Assembly: GCA_948602995.1 (NCBI GenBank)
Contig: CAPEBR010000014.1
Span: 23,649 to 87,648, forward strand
Direction: 5' to 3'
DNA length: 64,000 nucleotides
Origin: an uncultured Dorea sp.
GTDB lineage: Bacteria; Bacillota; Clostridia; Lachnospirales; Lachnospiraceae
This document shows positions 8,816 through 17,316 of this stretch, in pieces (position 1 is the first letter of the stretch; each line of letters opens with the position of its first letter). The position numbers were made by a program, and so were the translations under genes. Below the pieces are notes generated by a model, which did no database searches, was not told the DNA's origin, and saw only the letters and a program-made list of their open reading frames with translations.

Positions 8816-11164
8816 TTATTTGATTTTCACCTTCTTTACTTTGCCCCACTCCCCGTAATATTTTGTCTTGCCAACCTTTTTATAGGCGCGTACTTTTACA
8901 TAATAGGTTTTTTTGCTCTCGCAGTTTCTCAATGTCTGGGACAAGATCCTTTTTTTGTAGGTGCGTCTGATTGTCCACTTCTTAAAGTCTCTTCTCTTTG
9001 ACAGATAGACTTCGTATCCTGTGGCATCTTTGTTCTTTTTCCATGAAATCTTCATGAGCTTCGCGGAAGGTGATGAAACGGATTTGAGGGCTACTGCTTT
9101 AGGCACTACTTTTACGGTAACGGTTTTTACAGCTGCTTTGTAATCCTCTGTCTCTTTTGCACGGATTGTAATTTTTACTTTTCCGTATTTTTTCACGGTT
9201 ACTTTTCCTGTGCCTGATACTCCAGCTATTTTGGCATTGGCTGATTTGTATGCCAGCTTCGCTCCGCCGCCTGCTTTGGCATCCAGCGAAAAGGCTTTGG
9301 AGCCGTATGCTTTGGTGTAGACCGAAGATGGCGTTGTAATCTTCTGTTGCTTTTTTATCTTTGTAGTGCTGTTGTTGCCTGCAGGTTTATCCGTAATACC
9401 GCCTGTCTGGTTACCTCCGGAATTTTCCGAGTCTGACGGGGGATTCACGACAGACTCGTTCTTTTTCCATACGGCATACAGAGTTGCTGATGTGTCATCT
9501 GTATATGTTCCACCTGCATCATATGTCGCGCTTTCCGCATTCCTGTCCGTAGACCAGCCTAAAAATGTGTAACCCGTGCGGGTTGGTTCTTTGTCGCTTA
9601 ATTTCAGAGAAGAATCCGGCTGTTTTGTCTGCGGCTCAGGTGCCCCGTTTCCATTGTTTGCATCATATGTTATCTGAATCTTGTTTTCCGGCTCGTCTTT
9701 CTTCCAAGCGGCATATAATACTGTATTATCGTTTTCTTTATATTCGTCTCCCGGCTGATAATCTGCAGTTGCGGCTATGCTGTTTTTAGACCAGCCGAGG
9801 AATGTATAGCCTGAAAGTGCCGGAATTTCACTGCTTAGTATCAGTGGCTGACCATAGGTTTTTATCTGTGCCGACGGTGCTCCTGTTCCTCCATTTGCGT
9901 CATATGTTACGGTATATGTATTGATTTTCCATATAGCGTACAGAGTTGCTGATATATTATCCGTATATGACCCACCTGCATCATATACTGCGCTTTCCGC
10001 ATTCCTGTCTGTAGACCAGCCCAAAAATGTATAGCCTGTACGGGTCGGTTCTTTGTCACTTAATGTTAACGTTGTTCCATAATATTTCGTTTGTGTTGAT
10101 GGAGCTCCTGTTCCTTCATTAGCATTGTAATACACATCATATGTTTCTTTCTCCCATACTGCATATAATGTTGTTCCACTGTTTGCTGTATAACTTTCTC
10201 CAGGCAGATATGTTGCAACTGTTGCTGTACTGCTCGTTGACCAGCCTTTAAATTTATGTCCTGTCCTTGTTGGTTTTGTATTGCTTAATTCTAATGTGAC
10301 TCCATATGGTTTTGTTTGACTTGATGGTTCTCCTATTCCTCCATTAGAATTATAATAAACATTATAATTTGGTCCAATTTCTACCGATATTGTTTTGGAT
10401 GTAATAACTTTTCCCGTATTTTTTTCTTTAAAATTAACAGTTATTGTTGTATTACCGGCATTATTTCCTGTTATATTTAAGCTACATGCTCTATTTCCAT
10501 TTGAGTCAGTATACCAATCCCCCCACCTACATGAAACATTAGAATTCGATTTTTCAAATTGTATAGAGTATTTATCTGGTTTAATTCCTGATACAGTAGA
10601 TACAACACTTGTTGTGTATGTTCCTGTCATATTTAAATATACGCTACTCTTTGATAGATCTAAGTTCGTTCCGCACTGCGAAATATCATGTACAATCATT
10701 GTTCCTTCATCCCAATTTAAAGTTTCACCATCTAAAGTTGTCGCCCATTTTTCGACAGTATATGTACCAGCTTCTTCAAAATAAAAACTTATAGATGTCC
10801 AATTAAAATAATGACTATTATCGGATGAATAACTTGATTTTTCTGCCATAAGCGAACCATTTTTATATATTTTTACATGTGCAGAACGTAAATGAATATT
10901 TCCATTAGGATTCCAAAAATTAGCATAAAATGTACAATAGTTATATACTCCTTGTGCTTCACATCCCGAAGCCTGCGTTACATTTATATTTGAAAAATTG
11001 GTCCAACAGCTATTTGGATCTTCGTATGCATATATATCATTTACCCTATACAAGATTATAAAATTCATGATAATGAAAGTTTGAAGCACCATTTTTTTCA
11101 ATGTAACAAATCTTCCTATTCTCTTTTTCGCTTTAACTTCTCTATTAAATATTATTCTATTCAT
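8816..11164 (-). CDS. Large secreted InlB-repeat protein without DUF6273 (mosaic)
   Basis: A 782-residue protein. A basic N-terminus and hydrophobic segment near residues 25-47 act as a long signal sequence. Two beta-rich modules follow (about 50-155 and 160-265), the second Ig-like, then four InlB B-repeats (about 270-570) and an Ig-like plus Fn3-like C-terminus close to those of its neighbours (ends KKVKIK). The N-terminal third (bases about 10330-11160) is strikingly AT-rich, while the C-terminal half matches the neighbouring genes, so the gene appears to be a recombinant. The N-terminal modules contain several Cys residues and do not resemble DUF6273. GGAGATACATTA precedes the ATG. A role in adhesion or cell-surface interaction is inferred only from the repeat type. 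Confidence 0.8.
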   Translation of the reverse strand: MNRIIFNREVKAKKRIGRFVTLKKMVLQTFIIMNFIILYRVNDIYAYEDPNSCWTNFSNINVTQASGCEAQGVYNYCTFYANFWNPNGNIHLRSAHVKIYKNGSLMAEKSSYSSDNSHYFNWTSISFYFEEAGTYTVEKWATTLDGETLNWDEGTMIVHDISQCGTNLDLSKSSVYLNMTGTYTTSVVSTVSGIKPDKYSIQFEKSNSNVSCRWGDWYTDSNGNRACSLNITGNNAGNTTITVNFKEKNTGKVITSKTISVEIGPNYNVYYNSNGGIGEPSSQTKPYGVTLELSNTKPTRTGHKFKGWSTSSTATVATYLPGESYTANSGTTLYAVWEKETYDVYYNANEGTGAPSTQTKYYGTTLTLSDKEPTRTGYTFLGWSTDRNAESAVYDAGGSYTDNISATLYAIWKINTYTVTYDANGGTGAPSAQIKTYGQPLILSSEIPALSGYTFLGWSKNSIAATADYQPGDEYKENDNTVLYAAWKKDEPENKIQITYDANNGNGAPEPQTKQPDSSLKLSDKEPTRTGYTFLGWSTDRNAESATYDAGGTYTDDTSATLYAVWKKNESVVNPPSDSENSGGNQTGGITDKPAGNNSTTKIKKQQKITTPSSVYTKAYGSKAFSLDAKAGGGAKLAYKSANAKIAGVSGTGKVTVKKYGKVKITIRAKETEDYKAAVKTVTVKVVPKAVALKSVSSPSAKLMKISWKKNKDATGYEVYLSKRRDFKKWTIRRTYKKRILSQTLRNCESKKTYYVKVRAYKKVGKTKYYGEWGKVKKVKIK

Positions 11165-11181
11165 TAATGTATCTCCTTCTC

Positions 11182-11277
11182 TTACTTTATCTTCATATTT
11201 TTCGCTTTACACCATGCTCCATAGTATTTCTTTCTTCCAACTTTTACATAAAAACGTATTCTTACATAATAGGTCAC
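11182..11277 (-). pseudogene. 3' remnant of another Fn3-tailed surface protein gene
   Basis: The last 31 codons read TYYVRIRFYVKVGRKKYYGA and on to NMKIK, matching the C-terminal Fn3-like tail of the genes at 6625, 8816 and 11398 (for example TYYVKVRAYKKVGKTKYYGE). No homologous sequence continues upstream: 11278-11397 is unrelated, and no start or signal peptide exists. This is the leftover tail of a lost paralogue, placed exactly where recombination or tail-swapping between tandem copies would leave it. Confidence 0.75.
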
Positions 11278-11397
11278 GGATGACGGAAGTAACACCAAGT
11301 TTATTCGTCCGGAGCATAAAGCCAATTGTAATAGTAACAAACCAAAGGAAGGAAGCCTTCCGGGAGAAGCAGGATTCAAAATTACATAAAAATGCTC

Positions 11398-13290
11398 TTA
11401 TTTGATTTTCACTTTCTTGACTTTGCTCCATCCCCCGTAGTATTTTGTTTTTCCGACTTTCTTGTAAGCACGGATTTTTATATAATAAGTGCTTTTCGTT
11501 TCGCAATTGCTTATGGAATAAAAGCTCTTACTCTTGTTAATAGAACGTTTCACAGTCCATTTCTTGAAGTCTTTTCTCTTTGACAAATATACTTCATAAC
11601 CTGATGCATCTTTGTTCCTTTTCCATGAGATCTCCATTTTTCTTGCATATGGAGATCTTACGGACTTCAAAGACACTGCTTTTGGCACTACTTTTACAGT
11701 AACTGTCCTTGCTGCAGACTGATATTCCTTCGTTGCTTCTGCACGGATTGTGATCTTTACGGTTCCGTATTTTTTCACAGTTACTTTGCCTGAGTCTGAT
11801 ACTTTGGCTACTTTGAAGTTCGATGATTTGTATGTCAGCTTTGCTCCGCCGCCTGCCTTTGCGCCAAGTGAAAAGGCTTTGGATCCGTATGCCTTTGTGA
11901 AAACAGATGCTTTTGTTGTTATCCTTTGGGGATTTTTTGTCTTTGTAACATTTTCTGCCGGGATGTTCACCGCATGATCCTTTTCCCAAACGGCATAGAG
12001 TACTGCATTGTCGTTTTCTTTATATTCGTCTCCTGCCTTATAATATGCTGTTGTAGCCGCATTGTTTTTGGACCAGCCTAAAAAGGTGTATCCATAACGC
12101 ACTGGCTTCATACTGCTTAATGACAATGATAAGCCTGAATTCTTTAAATGTGGCCCGGGTGCTCTGCTTCCGCCATTTGCATTGTATGTTATCTGAAAAA
12201 ATGTTTCTCCTTCTTCCGTGGCAACTGCTCCTGCATCTTTCCATACATTGGATGACAGATTAAGACGCAGGGCGGCGCGCACACCGAGACTGCGATAGTC
12301 AACAGCTCCGCCGTCATCACTGACGAAACCGTAGTAATGTGCAAATGCCGCATTTTCAGGACAATTGCCCGGCGAGCGCAACCACCACCAGCAATTACCC
12401 CCATATGTATCACTTGGGTCTATATAGCACCCCATTGCCTTTGTGTATGCACTGCTCTTACATCTCCGTGCTTCGTCATAGATCTCTTTTGATGATGCCA
12501 GACCATAAACCAATGCATCACTCCCATACATTTCTGCTTCTGATAAAAGGAACACTTGATCTCTTGTGTTGTTGCCGCCTGCTGTCCCATGGCTGATATT
12601 ATCCAGGTTCATTACTTCCGTATCTGCAATTTCAGCCCTTTCCTCAGCCGTAAAAGCACTATTTATGAAATTTTTACTGCTATAATCAATCCCTTGTGCG
12701 TTAGCAGAACTTCCGTATCCATTGAGCCAGCTTCGTATAGTGCTGGTTTCCCATGTTATTTTCTCATTGGCCAGATTATACCTTTGGTCATCCAATGCTA
12801 TATCTGACAGGAGGAGCGCCTGATTTCCTTCTACTTTTAATATTCTCCATTTAATTGGTTCATATTTGAAGTAGTGCCAGGTGTCCTCATCGGCCCAGTC
12901 ATAATGTGAAGAATCTGATGTTGCAAAAGTCGCATCACCTTTCTTTATTCTGCGGTATCTGATGCCCTCCAGTGTAGTATCTCCAAGGTTGTCCCACTCT
13001 GTTACCCTCTGTAAGGTGCTATACAGGGGATCTGAGCCTGCCACCTCCTCCTGGGGATAACTCCCAAACCAGATACAGTCCCATGTTACCTTTTGCCCCG
13101 ACATCATACTGTCATCCTTTATAATCCTGGGATTTGCCAGGGTTCTGCCCTCTGCAGTCTGGAAAGTGTTTGATACATCTGTTTTTTTCTCCGGTTCACT
13201 GGCCGATACTTGCAACGCTGTTGGCAATAACACGGCACTTATCATCAAGATTACTGAACTTATTATGATTGGCACTGTTTTCTTTTCCAT
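11398..13290 (-). CDS. Secreted DUF6273 protein with one InlB repeat and Ig/Fn3-like tail
   Basis: About 630 residues. The N-terminus MEKKTVPIIISSVILMISAV is a signal peptide. DUF6273 follows (WDCIWFGSYPQ, KYEPIKWRIL, STIRSWLNGYG, FLLSEAEMYG, WWWLRSPG), then a single InlB B-repeat, an Ig-like module (TKAYGSKAFSLG) and the Fn3-like tail ending KVKIK. The start at 13290 is preferred over an in-frame ATG at 13338 inside the kinase gene, because AGGAGGGGAGTC lies directly upstream and the signal peptide then begins correctly. It follows the kinase stop by about 29 bp, so it is probably co-transcribed with phosphatase and kinase. It may be an extracytoplasmic partner of the system; that is inference from position. 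Confidence 0.85.
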   Translation of the reverse strand: MEKKTVPIIISSVILMISAVLLPTALQVSASEPEKKTDVSNTFQTAEGRTLANPRIIKDDSMMSGQKVTWDCIWFGSYPQEEVAGSDPLYSTLQRVTEWDNLGDTTLEGIRYRRIKKGDATFATSDSSHYDWADEDTWHYFKYEPIKWRILKVEGNQALLLSDIALDDQRYNLANEKITWETSTIRSWLNGYGSSANAQGIDYSSKNFINSAFTAEERAEIADTEVMNLDNISHGTAGGNNTRDQVFLLSEAEMYGSDALVYGLASSKEIYDEARRCKSSAYTKAMGCYIDPSDTYGGNCWWWLRSPGNCPENAAFAHYYGFVSDDGGAVDYRSLGVRAALRLNLSSNVWKDAGAVATEEGETFFQITYNANGGSRAPGPHLKNSGLSLSLSSMKPVRYGYTFLGWSKNNAATTAYYKAGDEYKENDNAVLYAVWEKDHAVNIPAENVTKTKNPQRITTKASVFTKAYGSKAFSLGAKAGGGAKLTYKSSNFKVAKVSDSGKVTVKKYGTVKITIRAEATKEYQSAARTVTVKVVPKAVSLKSVRSPYARKMEISWKRNKDASGYEVYLSKRKDFKKWTVKRSINKSKSFYSISNCETKSTYYIKIRAYKKVGKTKYYGGWSKVKKVKIK

Positions 13291-13319
13291 GACTCCCCTC
13301 CTCTCGTTTTTTGCATCGC

Positions 13320-15962
13320 CTAATTCACCAAATCCCATGATTCGAGGCTGTCACCCTCATCTCCGCCACCGCTGCTGTTTCCTGACGAATTTCCTCCTCC
13401 GCTCCCATGGGACGGAGCAGCCGGCTGCTGAGGATACACAGGAGTTGTCTGCTGAGGCGTATCCTGCACGGTATCCATCGGTACCGGATCTGCCTTCGGA
13501 GCCGGTTTCTTTCCTTTACTGATTACCACCGTAACGGTACTATTCTTGTCTATTTTTTTTCCTGCCTTAATATCCTGCGAAATGACTTTTCCCTTTTTCA
13601 CGGAATCACTGTAAGTACTCTTAGATTTCTTATACTTAAGCCGGGCTTCCTTTAATCTGCTCTTTGCCTCCTTTTCAGACAGATTTTTCAGTGACGGTAC
13701 TTCTACCTTCTCAATCCCCTTGCTGACAACAATATAAACCTTGCTGTTTTCCTCTACCTTACTTCCTGCCGCGGGCTCCTGGCTGATTACCATGCCATTT
13801 GCCACCTGGTCGGAGTATACCTCCTCCTTCACCTCTGCGCTTAAGCCCTGGGCCTCTGCCTTTACCTTTGCATCTTCGCCTGATACACCTGCAAGCTCAG
13901 GAACAGCAGTAAGTGCGCCTTTGCTGATGACTGCCTTAATCTCCATACCCTTCTGCAATGTCTCGCCAGCCTTGTGGTCCTGCGAAATGATATGGCCTTT
14001 TTCTACTGTATCGGAGTAATCCTCTGAAAATACAAGAGTCAGCTCTTCCTTTTTCAATGCCTCCTTCGCCTCGCTTTCGGACATATTTACAATGTCAGGC
14101 ATCTCACATTTTAATGATTCCTGCCGTTGCTTCATTCCTCCTGCAACGGCAGCTGCACCAATCACAAACACAGCAACACCGGCTGCTATTACTTTTTTAT
14201 TTACTAGCCGGCTCTTTTTCTGTTCTCCTGCTTTTCGTTCTGATGGCTCCTTTGCTTTCTGTTCTGATCTTTCCTTCTCTTTATGCTTTGCTGCATCTTC
14301 TGCCTCATGCCTTCTAGCTTTTTCCTTTTCTGCTTCCTCTCGCTTCCCGGCTTCTTCTTTTTTTTCTGCTTCACGCTTTCTAGCTTCTTCTTTCTCTGCC
14401 GCCTTTCGTTTTGCCTTTTCTTCCCTTTCTAAGACTTTACGTTTTTTCTCTTCCTCTGCCTCACGTGCCGCCTTTTCTGCATCACGTTTTGCCGCTTCTT
14501 CTACTTCTTTTGCTTCATGCCTTGCTGCTTCCGCATCACGTTTTGCCTTTTCTTCCGCATCACGATGCGCTGCTTCTTCTGCATCACGTTTTGCCTTTTC
14601 CTCTACTTCACGCCTTGCTGCTTCCTCCGCATCACGTTTTGCCTTTTCTTCCACCTCACGATGTACTGCTTCTTCCGCTTTACGATGTGCTACTTTCTCT
14701 GTCTCTTGTCTCGCAGCCTCTTCTGCTTCGCACTTTGCTTCTTCTGCATCACGGTGCTCTGTTTCCTCTGCACCGTGCTTCGCCTGTTTCTCCTCACTTT
14801 TCTTCTCATTTTCCTGACGCGGTGTCCCAAACAGGTATACCGTTCCGGTGTCATCTATATCCTCAAGCCCTGCCTCGTCAAACCCCATCGCATCATCAAG
14901 CTCTGACTTTTCCTGCTTCACACTGCCAGTCAGATAGGTCAGACTTGTATTAGAGAGCTTATCTCCCTCCGGGTAAATAAGCCTGGCTTCCATCTCAGAA
15001 TACGCAATTGACTTCAGTGCACGTTTCATATCTGCAGCGCTGTCATATCTGTCAGACGGGTTGTACGCACATGCCTTTAAAATAATCTCTGCAAGTCTCC
15101 CCTCCGCATTTGCCGGAGCAGGCATTTCCTTACCACTCAGACGAAGTATATTGGCATTCTCCTTATCTGAATACCGGATGGGGTCAGGAGCAGGCGGCAT
15201 AAATGGCGTGCGGTTGTTATTCAAGAACCGGTATAGCACGATTCCAAGCGAATAGATATCCACTGTCGAATTGTAGGGAAATCCCTTGTAGACCTCTGGC
15301 GCCATATACATATAGGTTCCCTTTTTAGACAGACCAGACGAAGTCTTCTCCAACTGCCTGGCAATACCAAAATCGCCCAGCTTAAATTTCCCCAGATCCG
15401 ATACGAAAATATTCTCTGGCTTAATATCCCGGTGAATGATATTGTATTTCTGGCACACTTCTAAAGCCTGGCACATATCAATGCCAAGCTGAATTACCTC
15501 TCGTATAGTCAGGGTGTGATCTTTCAGATATTTATAAAGCGGCGTCAGAAGCTCCATCCGGATATAAACCGTCCACCCGAATTCATTCGTCCTCGCAATA
15601 ACCTGGTGATCTTCATAGCTGACAATGTTCGAGTTTCCCTTAAGCTTTGACATCAATGCAAATTCATTGACGAAATCTTCTACGATACTCTGAAAATAAT
15701 ATGTAATGCTCTCATCATTCATCCCTTCATTCTTAACAGATTCAACCTCTGACTGATTCTGTGGGATCTCAAGTATTTTCAGAGCTGCCTCATACGTATG
15801 GCCAAATTCCTCCCTCACAATACGATATACCTTTCCAAAAGTACCTTCACCTAAAAACCGGTCGATTTTCCAGCCGTTCCATACATCTCCTGTCTGCATC
15901 TTTTCATCCTCATCCTTTATATATAGCTGTTCAGTGTCTTCACAGTTATATGAAAAATCCAT
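13320..15962 (-). CDS. PASTA-domain Ser/Thr protein kinase with long charged linker
   Basis: A membrane kinase of 880 residues. The N-terminal kinase domain (about 28-300) has a glycine loop GEGTFGKVYRI, lysine in AALKIL, catalytic HRDIKPENI, DFGIA and an APE motif, so it should be active. Residues about 390-585 are a repetitive coiled-coil-like linker of EEKAKRDAEEAAR-type units, unusual for PknB/PrkC kinases. One membrane span follows near 592-612 (VIAAGVAVFVIGAAAVAGG), then three PASTA repeats (about 620-820), which in the family bind peptidoglycan fragments or lipid II, and a Gly/Ser-rich tail. It lies between PP2C (upstream) and secreted-protein genes. The start has GGAGGG upstream. A 10-bp inverted repeat pairs its start codon region (see findings). 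Confidence 0.92.
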   Translation of the reverse strand: MDFSYNCEDTEQLYIKDEDEKMQTGDVWNGWKIDRFLGEGTFGKVYRIVREEFGHTYEAALKILEIPQNQSEVESVKNEGMNDESITYYFQSIVEDFVNEFALMSKLKGNSNIVSYEDHQVIARTNEFGWTVYIRMELLTPLYKYLKDHTLTIREVIQLGIDMCQALEVCQKYNIIHRDIKPENIFVSDLGKFKLGDFGIARQLEKTSSGLSKKGTYMYMAPEVYKGFPYNSTVDIYSLGIVLYRFLNNNRTPFMPPAPDPIRYSDKENANILRLSGKEMPAPANAEGRLAEIILKACAYNPSDRYDSAADMKRALKSIAYSEMEARLIYPEGDKLSNTSLTYLTGSVKQEKSELDDAMGFDEAGLEDIDDTGTVYLFGTPRQENEKKSEEKQAKHGAEETEHRDAEEAKCEAEEAARQETEKVAHRKAEEAVHREVEEKAKRDAEEAARREVEEKAKRDAEEAAHRDAEEKAKRDAEAARHEAKEVEEAAKRDAEKAAREAEEEKKRKVLEREEKAKRKAAEKEEARKREAEKKEEAGKREEAEKEKARRHEAEDAAKHKEKERSEQKAKEPSERKAGEQKKSRLVNKKVIAAGVAVFVIGAAAVAGGMKQRQESLKCEMPDIVNMSESEAKEALKKEELTLVFSEDYSDTVEKGHIISQDHKAGETLQKGMEIKAVISKGALTAVPELAGVSGEDAKVKAEAQGLSAEVKEEVYSDQVANGMVISQEPAAGSKVEENSKVYIVVSKGIEKVEVPSLKNLSEKEAKSRLKEARLKYKKSKSTYSDSVKKGKVISQDIKAGKKIDKNSTVTVVISKGKKPAPKADPVPMDTVQDTPQQTTPVYPQQPAAPSHGSGGGNSSGNSSGGGDEGDSLESWDLVN

Positions 15963-16016
15963 TTAAACCACCCTCCAGCGATGGATTTTTGCACACCTGA
16001 ATCAATTTCTCACGTC
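15952..16016. repeat. Degenerate hairpin repeat overlapping the kinase start codon
   Basis: AAAAATCCAT (15953-15962) and ATGGATTTTT (15981-15990) are perfect 10-bp inverted copies. On the minus-strand mRNA the second arm of the hairpin is the kinase start codon and next codons, with the GGAGGG site in the loop. The downstream words GCACACCTGAATCA resemble repeats at 26324 and 30800, so this may be a worn member of that family. Confidence 0.5.
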
Positions 16017-16045
16017 CAGCGCAGTGCGCAGACCTATAGTTACCT

Positions 16046-16843
16046 TCACATTTTTATTAATACAACTGTAATGTTATCTCTACTTCCGTTTTTTAATGCC
16101 TCATCTATGAGTACTCGTTTCTTCTCCTCAAGCTTCTCTTCCCGGCATAAAATATCCCGAATCGCCTCATCCCCCAACACTCCTGTCAGCCCGTCGCTGC
16201 ACAGGAGGAAGATATCCTCTTCCTGCACCTTAAGCAGCTCCGATTCAGCCGGTTCTAAAATAAATTCCTCTTCCTCGATTCCAAGGTGCTGCGTTAGTAT
16301 ATTTTTGCGCTTTGATGTACTAAGCTTCTCTGCCATACCAAGCTTTTTCTGAAGTTCAAGCATACTGTTCTCTTCTGTGTGGTCCACAGAGAGCTGACTA
16401 AGCCTCCCACCCCTGAACAGGTATCCTCTGCTGTCACCCAGATTACTGATGCGGACAAGACCGTCCTCACAGACCCAGAGAACAGCCGTGCTTCCCATTT
16501 TCTTTGAAATCCGGGCTGCCTCCTTACATATAGCCTCGTTCATTTGCGAAAATATAAAACCTGGCTGAAATGTGGATGCCTCTGCCCTGGCCAGTTCCAT
16601 GTATCTTCCCAACATCCTGACAGCTATGCCAGACGCCGTCTCACCGTTGCTGAATCCGCCCATGCCGTCAAATACACCGGCAACATTCAGCACATCCGGC
16701 TGCAAACATCCATTATAGGAGAAATTACTTTCTTTCTTTTCTTTATAAAAACCATTGCAGAATACATTATCTTCATTATTGAATCTTGTATTTCCGATAT
16801 TTGTCTCTGCGCTTATCTGATATTGTCTCATATCTATTCTCAT
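16046..16843 (-). CDS. PP2C-family (PPM) Ser/Thr protein phosphatase
   Basis: A 265-residue cytosolic phosphatase with the metal-binding motifs of the PP2C/Stp family in order: NTRFNNEDN near the N-terminus, GVFDGMGG (about 67-74), GDSRGYLFR, LCSDGLTG and the final SRDNITVVLI. These Mn/Mg-dependent enzymes remove phosphate from Ser/Thr and are normally paired with PASTA kinases. The paired kinase is encoded 83 bp downstream on the same strand. This is the first gene after the promoter with a G10 spacer at 16869-16898, so the promoter state would set expression of phosphatase and kinase together. The ATG at 16843 with GGCAGG upstream is chosen; an ATG at 16831 is possible. Confidence 0.92.
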   Translation of the reverse strand: MRIDMRQYQISAETNIGNTRFNNEDNVFCNGFYKEKKESNFSYNGCLQPDVLNVAGVFDGMGGFSNGETASGIAVRMLGRYMELARAEASTFQPGFIFSQMNEAICKEAARISKKMGSTAVLWVCEDGLVRISNLGDSRGYLFRGGRLSQLSVDHTEENSMLELQKKLGMAEKLSTSKRKNILTQHLGIEEEEFILEPAESELLKVQEEDIFLLCSDGLTGVLGDEAIRDILCREEKLEEKKRVLIDEALKNGSRDNITVVLIKM

Positions 16844-16868
16844 CCTGCCAGTTATAATATCCCTCTCT

Positions 16869-16898
16869 ATTTTACCCCCCCCCCTATGATTTTGTCAA
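16869..16898 (-). promoter_or_regulatory. Promoter with homopolymeric G10 tract in the spacer (phase-variable candidate)
   Basis: Read on the minus strand: TTGACA (16898-16893), an 18-bp spacer ending in ten G (16884-16875), then TAAAAT (16874-16869), about 25 bp before the PP2C ATG at 16843. The -35 is a perfect consensus. Slippage in such a G run would change the spacer around the 17-bp optimum and switch transcription. The same layout recurs at 26189-26218. Confidence 0.8.
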
Positions 16899-16922
16899 TA
16901 TTTTCCAGGCCTGTTTTAAAAC

Positions 16923-16964
16923 AATTGGGGACGGAGCATTTTTAAAAATGCCCCGTCCCCAATT
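16923..16964. repeat. GGGGACGGGGC palindrome, copy 1 (one mismatch)
   Basis: A 21-bp arm beginning AATTGGGGACGGAGC and its inverse, meeting at TTTTT|AAAAA, with one mismatch (A in place of G at 16935). It supplies the last codons and stop of the gene at 16942-17316 and lies between that gene and the PP2C promoter, so it may also terminate transcription. Confidence 0.85.
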
Positions 16965-17316
16965 CAGCAAACCATCTTGCTTCTTCATAAGTTATATTTT
17001 CCCCTGCAAACCGTATCCAAAAATCATCATGGATCATTACGCCATGCGTCTTTCTTACAATTAGCAGCGGATTATAAAATTCAATATCCAAATCACGTAA
17101 TAATTTATCACAATCTGCTCTTCCCTCCTCAAAGCATCTGCTTTCAAGCAAATCATTTACATCATCTTCAGAAACAGACTTTCTATTGCCAAATGCCTTG
17201 CATACGGGCTCTGATGTCAGATTCCTAAAATGTACCACGCCTGTAATCGGATTGAATCTAATACTGGTCATCACCTTATCTTCCAACATATAATCAAACT
17301 CTATCTCCTTACCCAT
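16942..17316 (-). CDS. Small partner protein of the HipA-like kinase, function unknown
   Basis: A 124-residue soluble protein (MGKEIEFDYMLEDKVMTSIR at the start) with mixed alpha/beta composition and a WIRF motif. I do not recognise a family. Its start overlaps the 3' end of the HipA-like gene by 16 bp, with GGAGGG inside that gene, so the two are translationally linked. The two-gene layout resembles a toxin-antitoxin or kinase-partner module. The C-terminus LGTGHF is encoded by an inserted palindromic repeat (16923-16964), so the original C-terminus may have been replaced. Confidence 0.65.
   Translation of the reverse strand: MGKEIEFDYMLEDKVMTSIRFNPITGVVHFRNLTSEPVCKAFGNRKSVSEDDVNDLLESRCFEEGRADCDKLLRDLDIEFYNPLLIVRKTHGVMIHDDFWIRFAGENITYEEARWFAELGTGHF

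Noticed and set aside
6625..13290. DUF6273/InlB proteins as type VII substrates
   Set aside because: They have Sec signal peptides and lack WXG/LXG signatures; association with T7SS is by position only.
14405..14810. Repeats GCATCACGTTTTGCC as a CRISPR or regulatory array
   Set aside because: They are in-frame codons of the kinase coiled-coil linker.
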